A DNA stretch of 64,000 bases, taken from contig NZ_FOXS01000001.1 in NCBI RefSeq assembly GCF_900115775.1, forward strand, positions 310,001 to 374,000, in the 5' to 3' direction. The DNA is from Hymenobacter arizonensis (lineage in GTDB: Bacteria; Bacteroidota; Bacteroidia; Cytophagales; Hymenobacteraceae). The position numbers and the translations under genes are program-made. The notes beneath the pieces are model-generated. The model did no database searches, was not told the origin of the DNA, and saw nothing but the letters and a program-made list of their open reading frames with translations. Of this stretch, positions 60,374-64,000 are shown piece after piece. The first letter of the stretch is position 1, and each line of letters opens with the position of its first letter.

Positions 60374-62356
60374 ATGCCTTCTGCCTTGTTGCGTTATGCT
60401 TTTGTTCTGGTTGGTCTTTGCCTATTTGCGGGGCCTTGCTGGGCCCAACGGGAGTATTACAATTGGTACTTCGGCAACCGCGCCGGCATAACATTTAATG
60501 GGGGAGTAAGCCCCCTGACCGATAGTGGAATATTGGGCCCTGGTTCGGTGTCCATGTCGGATAGCGCCGGGCGTTTTGTTTTTGCCTCCGACAACTACAG
60601 TGTCTTAAATCGGCAGGGAGCAGCGCTGCCTAACGGGGACAGCATTGCGGGCCGCAATTTCACCAATGTGAATGGAATGCTGTCCGTCCGGCAGCCCGGC
60701 CATGCGAGTCGGTATTATCTGTTCCACTCCATAAATGTTCGCGGAGGCCTTTTTTACCCCGCTTTCAGCTACTCGGTAGTGGACATGAGCGCCAATGCCG
60801 GCCTGGGGCGCGTGGTTGAAAAAAGCATCAGCGTGAGGCTGCCCGGCATTCCAAATCTCCCTTCGGGACAGTTGCAAGCGTACAGCAACAGCGACTTTGC
60901 GTTGGTGCGCCACGCCAACGGACGCGACCAATGGCTGGTGCTCCAAAATTCCCAAAGGCGGTACCTCAGCTACCTGCTAGGGCCCGCGGGACTCGATACA
61001 ATTCCCGTTCTGAGTCTGGTGCCACGGGAACGGGTGCACGGCGGGGTGTCGGGCGTTTCGGCGGCTTCGATACGGGCCGCGCCGAATGGCAGGAAGCTGG
61101 TACTGAGCGAAGTTGAGCATTCGCGCAGCATTATCAATCAGCAGGTGTTCCTGACCAAGTATTTGGTTACCGAGCTGACTGATTTCGACCCGCAAACGGG
61201 CAGGGTCTCCAATCCCACATTGATTGTCGAAAATTTCGTTCCGAAGACCCAAAGAGCCCAATTCTCATTTTTGGGGGTAGCGGGCTTGGCGTTTTCCCCC
61301 GACGGCTCGAAGCTGTACCTCGACACTATTCAGAGCCGCGAAATTTGGCAGTACGATTTGTTGGCGGGCTCACCAGCGGCCATTGGCGCGTCGCGAATGG
61401 TTTGCGGCCGGTTGCAAAACGCCGCTATCAGCACATCGAATCTGCAACTGGGGCCCGATGGCAAAATATATGCGGCCAACGGCCAGAATTACCTTGGGCG
61501 CATCAATACACCCAATGCGCGTGGCCTGGCGTCGCAATACCAGGATTCGGCCATTTTCCTGGGCAGCATGCGTGAGGCTTCCCATTTCCTGCCACGAACT
61601 ACCAACGACCTTAATTTGCCGCCGGTTGTGGTTACGGGAGCCGGCAGTATTGCCGCTGGCACTATCTGCGCAGGCGAAACAGTCAACTTTGTGTCTTCGT
61701 TAAGCCCGTTTTTAACCGCAGCAGCTTACAGTTGGAATTTTGGCGATGCTGCCTCCGGGCCCCTGAACACCGCCGCCGGGCAAGCTCCGGCTCACCGCTA
61801 CGACCAAAGCGGTACTTACACCGTCACGCTGCGCGTAACCGCCACCGACGGACAACAATTCACCACCACCCAATCGGTGCGTGTGTTACCGGTGCCCCAA
61901 GTTGTCCTGCTGGGCGACACCATCCTTTGCGAAAGCAGCACCCGTCTGCTTAGTGCGAGCGAGCAGCCCATGGGGAGTACCTACCGGTGGCAGGACGGCA
62001 GTACTAATAACTCATTTACAGCAGCGGGTAGCGGCCTCTATCAAGTAACCGTCACCAACCCATTGGGCTGCTCCGCGACTGCAACCATTAAAATCCGAAC
62101 CAAGGATTGTCCGGACCTGCCCAATATCATTACCCCAAACGCCGACGGCCTGAACGAGGTCTTCGTGCTGCGGGGCCTGCAGGCACCACAGTGGCGCCTG
62201 CAGGTGTATAACCGCTGGGGGCAGGGCATCTACGAGGCCGATGCATATGCCAATGACTGGAAGGCTGGCGGTCAGCCCGCAGGTGTCTATTATTACTTGC
62301 TCACCAAAACTGCTTCCGGTCAGAAAATCAAGGGCTGGCTGGAAGTGAAACGCTAG
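60374..62356 (+). CDS. Secreted protein with PKD domain and gliding-associated C-terminal (type B) sorting domain
   Basis: 660 residues. Signal peptide (MPSALLRYAFVLVGLCLFAG...CWA), then a WD40/propeller-like region (about 25-400: YYNWYFGNRAGITFNGG, SSLNL-type strands, GLAFSPDGSKLYLDTIQSRE, LQLGPDGKIYAANGQN), a PKD domain (about 440-512: YSWNFGDAASGPLNT, GTYTVTLRVTATDG), an Ig-like segment (YRWQDGSTNNSFTAAGSGLY) and the type B tail (NIITPNADGLNEVFVLRGLQ, VYNRWGQGIYEAD, AGVYYYLL). It should leave the cell through the type IX system. It is on the plus strand between pseC and pseB. Confidence 0.87.
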   Translation: MPSALLRYAFVLVGLCLFAGPCWAQREYYNWYFGNRAGITFNGGVSPLTDSGILGPGSVSMSDSAGRFVFASDNYSVLNRQGAALPNGDSIAGRNFTNVNGMLSVRQPGHASRYYLFHSINVRGGLFYPAFSYSVVDMSANAGLGRVVEKSISVRLPGIPNLPSGQLQAYSNSDFALVRHANGRDQWLVLQNSQRRYLSYLLGPAGLDTIPVLSLVPRERVHGGVSGVSAASIRAAPNGRKLVLSEVEHSRSIINQQVFLTKYLVTELTDFDPQTGRVSNPTLIVENFVPKTQRAQFSFLGVAGLAFSPDGSKLYLDTIQSREIWQYDLLAGSPAAIGASRMVCGRLQNAAISTSNLQLGPDGKIYAANGQNYLGRINTPNARGLASQYQDSAIFLGSMREASHFLPRTTNDLNLPPVVVTGAGSIAAGTICAGETVNFVSSLSPFLTAAAYSWNFGDAASGPLNTAAGQAPAHRYDQSGTYTVTLRVTATDGQQFTTTQSVRVLPVPQVVLLGDTILCESSTRLLSASEQPMGSTYRWQDGSTNNSFTAAGSGLYQVTVTNPLGCSATATIKIRTKDCPDLPNIITPNADGLNEVFVLRGLQAPQWRLQVYNRWGQGIYEADAYANDWKAGGQPAGVYYYLLTKTASGQKIKGWLEVKR

Positions 62357-62359
62357 CGG

Positions 62360-63379
62360 CTAAACCGCAAAGTCCGCATCCACATGCAGCCGAATTTCCT
62401 CCCGAATCTGCTCGGCGTCGAGCCACTCCTCGTTGTTGGCCGAGTCGTACTGGAAACCCAGCGGCACCCGCTTGCCATTGAAATTTTCGATAAACTTGTC
62501 CACGTCCCAGGTGGGCATTGAGGGCAGAATGACGTAGTAGCGGTCCAACTCGACGGTGCTCAGGGCGTCGGTTTCGGTAATCATGGCTTCGTGCAGCTTC
62601 TCGCCAGGGCGGATGCCCACAATGCGCTGCTCGCACTCGGGCCCGATAGCACGGGCCACTTCTGTAATTTTGTAGCTCGGAATTTTGGGCACGAAAATTT
62701 CGCCGCCCCAGGAGTTTTCCAGCGCGTACAGCACCAAATCCACACCTTCCTCCAACGAGATGTTGAAGCGCGTCATCTCGGGGTGGGTGATGGGCAGGAT
62801 GCCCGTGCTGCGTTGCTGCAGGAAAAACGGCACCACCGAACCGCGCGAGCCGATTACGTTGCCGTAGCGCACCACCGAAAAGCGCAGGTCGCGCGCGCCC
62901 TTCATGTTGTTAGCGGCCACAAAAAGCTTATCCGAGCACAGCTTGGTGGCGCCGTAGAGGTTGATGGGGGCCGCGGCTTTGTCGGTGCTCAGGGCCACCA
63001 CTTCCTTCACACCGCAGTCGAGGGCCGCGTTGATGACGTTTTCGGCACCAAAGATGTTGGTCTTGATGCACTCCATGGGGTTGTACTCGGCGGCGGGCAC
63101 CTGCTTGAGAGCGGCCGCGTGAATCACAATGTCGATACCTTCGCAGGCGCGGTGCAGGCGTTCGCCATCGCGCACATCGCCAATGAAATAGCGGATGGCC
63201 GGGTACTTGGCCGGGCTAAACTCCTGGCTCATTTCGTACTGCTTTAGCTCGTCGCGCGAAAACACCACAAGGCGTTTCACCTGCGGAAACTTGGCAAAAA
63301 CGGTGCGAACGAACTGCTTGCCGAACGAGCCGGTGCCGCCCGTGACAAGGATGGATTTGTGGTTGAGGTCGAGAGCCAT
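62360..63379 (-). CDS. pseB: UDP-N-acetylglucosamine 4,6-dehydratase (inverting)
   Basis: 339 residues from the ATG at 63379 (MALDLNHKSILVTGGTGSFG). Landmarks: TGGTGSFGKQFVRTV, VVFSRDELKQYEM, FIGDVRDGERLHRA, HAAALKQVPAAEYNPMECIK, VVALSTDKAAAPINLYGATK (Asp-Lys and YxxxK) and RYGNVIGSRGSVVPFF. It makes the 4-keto-6-deoxy sugar from UDP-GlcNAc, first step to pseudaminic acid. Separated from pseC by the secreted protein gene on the other strand. A TACTTTTG box lies about 28 nt upstream. Confidence 0.95.
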   Translation of the reverse strand: MALDLNHKSILVTGGTGSFGKQFVRTVFAKFPQVKRLVVFSRDELKQYEMSQEFSPAKYPAIRYFIGDVRDGERLHRACEGIDIVIHAAALKQVPAAEYNPMECIKTNIFGAENVINAALDCGVKEVVALSTDKAAAPINLYGATKLCSDKLFVAANNMKGARDLRFSVVRYGNVIGSRGSVVPFFLQQRSTGILPITHPEMTRFNISLEEGVDLVLYALENSWGGEIFVPKIPSYKITEVARAIGPECEQRIVGIRPGEKLHEAMITETDALSTVELDRYYVILPSMPTWDVDKFIENFNGKRVPLGFQYDSANNEEWLDAEQIREEIRLHVDADFAV

Positions 63380-63406
63380 GAAAAAAGGGAAGCCGAAATA
63401 GGACCA

Positions 63407-63414
63407 CAAAAGTA
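63407..63414 (-). promoter_or_regulatory. Candidate -7 box for pseB
   Basis: Minus-strand TACTTTTG, an exact TAnnTTTG match, 28 nt upstream of the pseB ATG (63379). Confidence 0.4.
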
Positions 63415-63560
63415 GTTCAGGCAGGCTTAGGGCAGTGATGTGCTGCTTCGGCTGGGTGGGGCCGGCTGCCCTGCAATATTGCTTGCTGCTCCGCGCAGCC
63501 TAGCCTGCGTGCCGCTACTATTCCCGACCTTTGGCCACCGGAGCTGCTTCCGTGTTGCGA

Positions 63561-64000
63561 ATGCTATTTAATTCTCTTCATTTTCTGGTCTTTTTTCCAG
63601 TAGTCGTTGGGCTGTATTACAGCCTACCGCCGCGCTGGCGTGGGCCCCTGCTGCTGCTGGCCAGCTACTACTTCTACATGAGCTGGCGGGCGGCCTACGC
63701 GCTGCTGCTGCTCGGCACCACGCTCGTCGATTACTACAGCGGCTACCGCATGAGCCAGTTGCCTACCAAGCAGGCCCGCAAGCCCTACCTGTACCTCAGC
63801 CTGATTAGCAACCTGGGCACGCTGTTTATTTTCAAGTACTTCAACTTCTTTCGCGATGCCGCCGGGCAACTGGCCAGCGCGTTGGCTCTGTCCCAGTTTG
63901 CCGGCCCCACTTTGGAGCTGCTGCTGCCGGTAGGGGTGTCGTTCTACACGTTTCAGTCGGTGGGCTATATCATTGATGTCTACCAGGGGAAACTGGAAGC
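63561..64000 (+). CDS. MBOAT-family O-acyltransferase (N-terminal part, runs off the right edge)
   Basis: The first 146 codons are in the window, from the ATG at 63561. MLFNSLHFLVFFPVVVGLYY, then LLLLASYYFYMSWRAAYALL, LTTLVDYYSGYRM-like LGTTLVDYYSGYRM, KYFNFFRDAAG and LPVGVSFYTFQSVGYIIDVY are the AlgI/DltB-type MBOAT pattern. Such membrane enzymes O-acylate extracellular glycans or cell-wall polymers; a partner SGNH-type protein is usual and would lie beyond the window. GACCTTTG at about 63528 is a near -7 match. Confidence 0.92.
   Translation, partial: MLFNSLHFLVFFPVVVGLYYSLPPRWRGPLLLLASYYFYMSWRAAYALLLLGTTLVDYYSGYRMSQLPTKQARKPYLYLSLISNLGTLFIFKYFNFFRDAAGQLASALALSQFAGPTLELLLPVGVSFYTFQSVGYIIDVYQGKLE

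Noticed and set aside
1..64000. tRNA or rRNA genes
   Set aside because: Read through the intergenic gaps on both strands; none showed a convincing tRNA cloverleaf or conserved rRNA sequence.

Overview
The window looks like a chromosomal segment of a GC-rich member of the Bacteroidota, most likely a Hymenobacter-like cytophagale. The evidence is the gliding genes (gldA, gldF, gldG, gldC), type IX secretion C-terminal signals of both kinds (at 39352-43293 and 60374-62356), several TAnnTTTG-type -7 promoter boxes close to start codons, and the high GC content. The genus is an inference; no rRNA or tRNA gene was seen.

Layout. 1-3437 (minus): a TetR regulator, a half-size ABC exporter whose nucleotide-binding domain has lost most catalytic motifs, and an HlyD adaptor that runs off the left edge. 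3658-12600: housekeeping genes (isocitrate dehydrogenase, a TPR/periplasmic-binding protein, hemL, dcd, gldC, dnaN) with two small secreted or membrane proteins of unknown role. 13157-16936: a propeller-type sensor kinase facing a LuxR-type response regulator. 17464-29778: a small lipoprotein, the gldA-gldF-gldG gliding ABC transporter, two SDR enzymes, a DUF2807-like lipoprotein, an MlaE/MlaF-like lipid ABC transporter, a YfiT-like DinB protein, a bifunctional nuclease, the electron transfer flavoprotein (etfB-etfA) and a TPR protein.

30087-44641 is a metal-resistance region: a DUF937 protein, an OmpR-type two-component system, and a TolC/adaptor/CzcA-type RND efflux set. The efflux set is preceded by four copies of a TTCTAAT-like heptamer at an exact 11-nt period, which is a candidate operator for the neighbouring regulator. 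Next come a giant type IX secreted protein with a gingipain-like (C25) domain, a decayed copy of the 3' end of the RND pump gene, and an ArsM arsenite methyltransferase. The pump relic and the intact pump flank the secreted protein gene.

44764-63379 is a surface-glycan locus built around pseudaminic acid or a related nonulosonic acid: pseB, pseC, aldo/keto reductase, SDR, SpsF-type cytidylyltransferase, TylF-type methyltransferase, PseH-like acetyltransferase, an epimerase/ATP-grasp fusion, a HAD phosphatase, pseI, a putative glycosyltransferase, a polysaccharide deacetylase and a Wzx-type flippase, nearly all on the minus strand with overlapping or closely spaced genes. No PseG and no canonical PseF were recognised, so the final sugar may differ from plain pseudaminic acid. 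An O-acyltransferase, a serine-hydrolase relic and a type IX type-B secreted protein interrupt the locus on the plus strand. An MBOAT acyltransferase starts at the right edge.

Long inverted repeats occur in many intergenic gaps. Several belong to one sequence family (TGTCATnCTGAGC...CGAAG), resembling dispersed REP-like elements.
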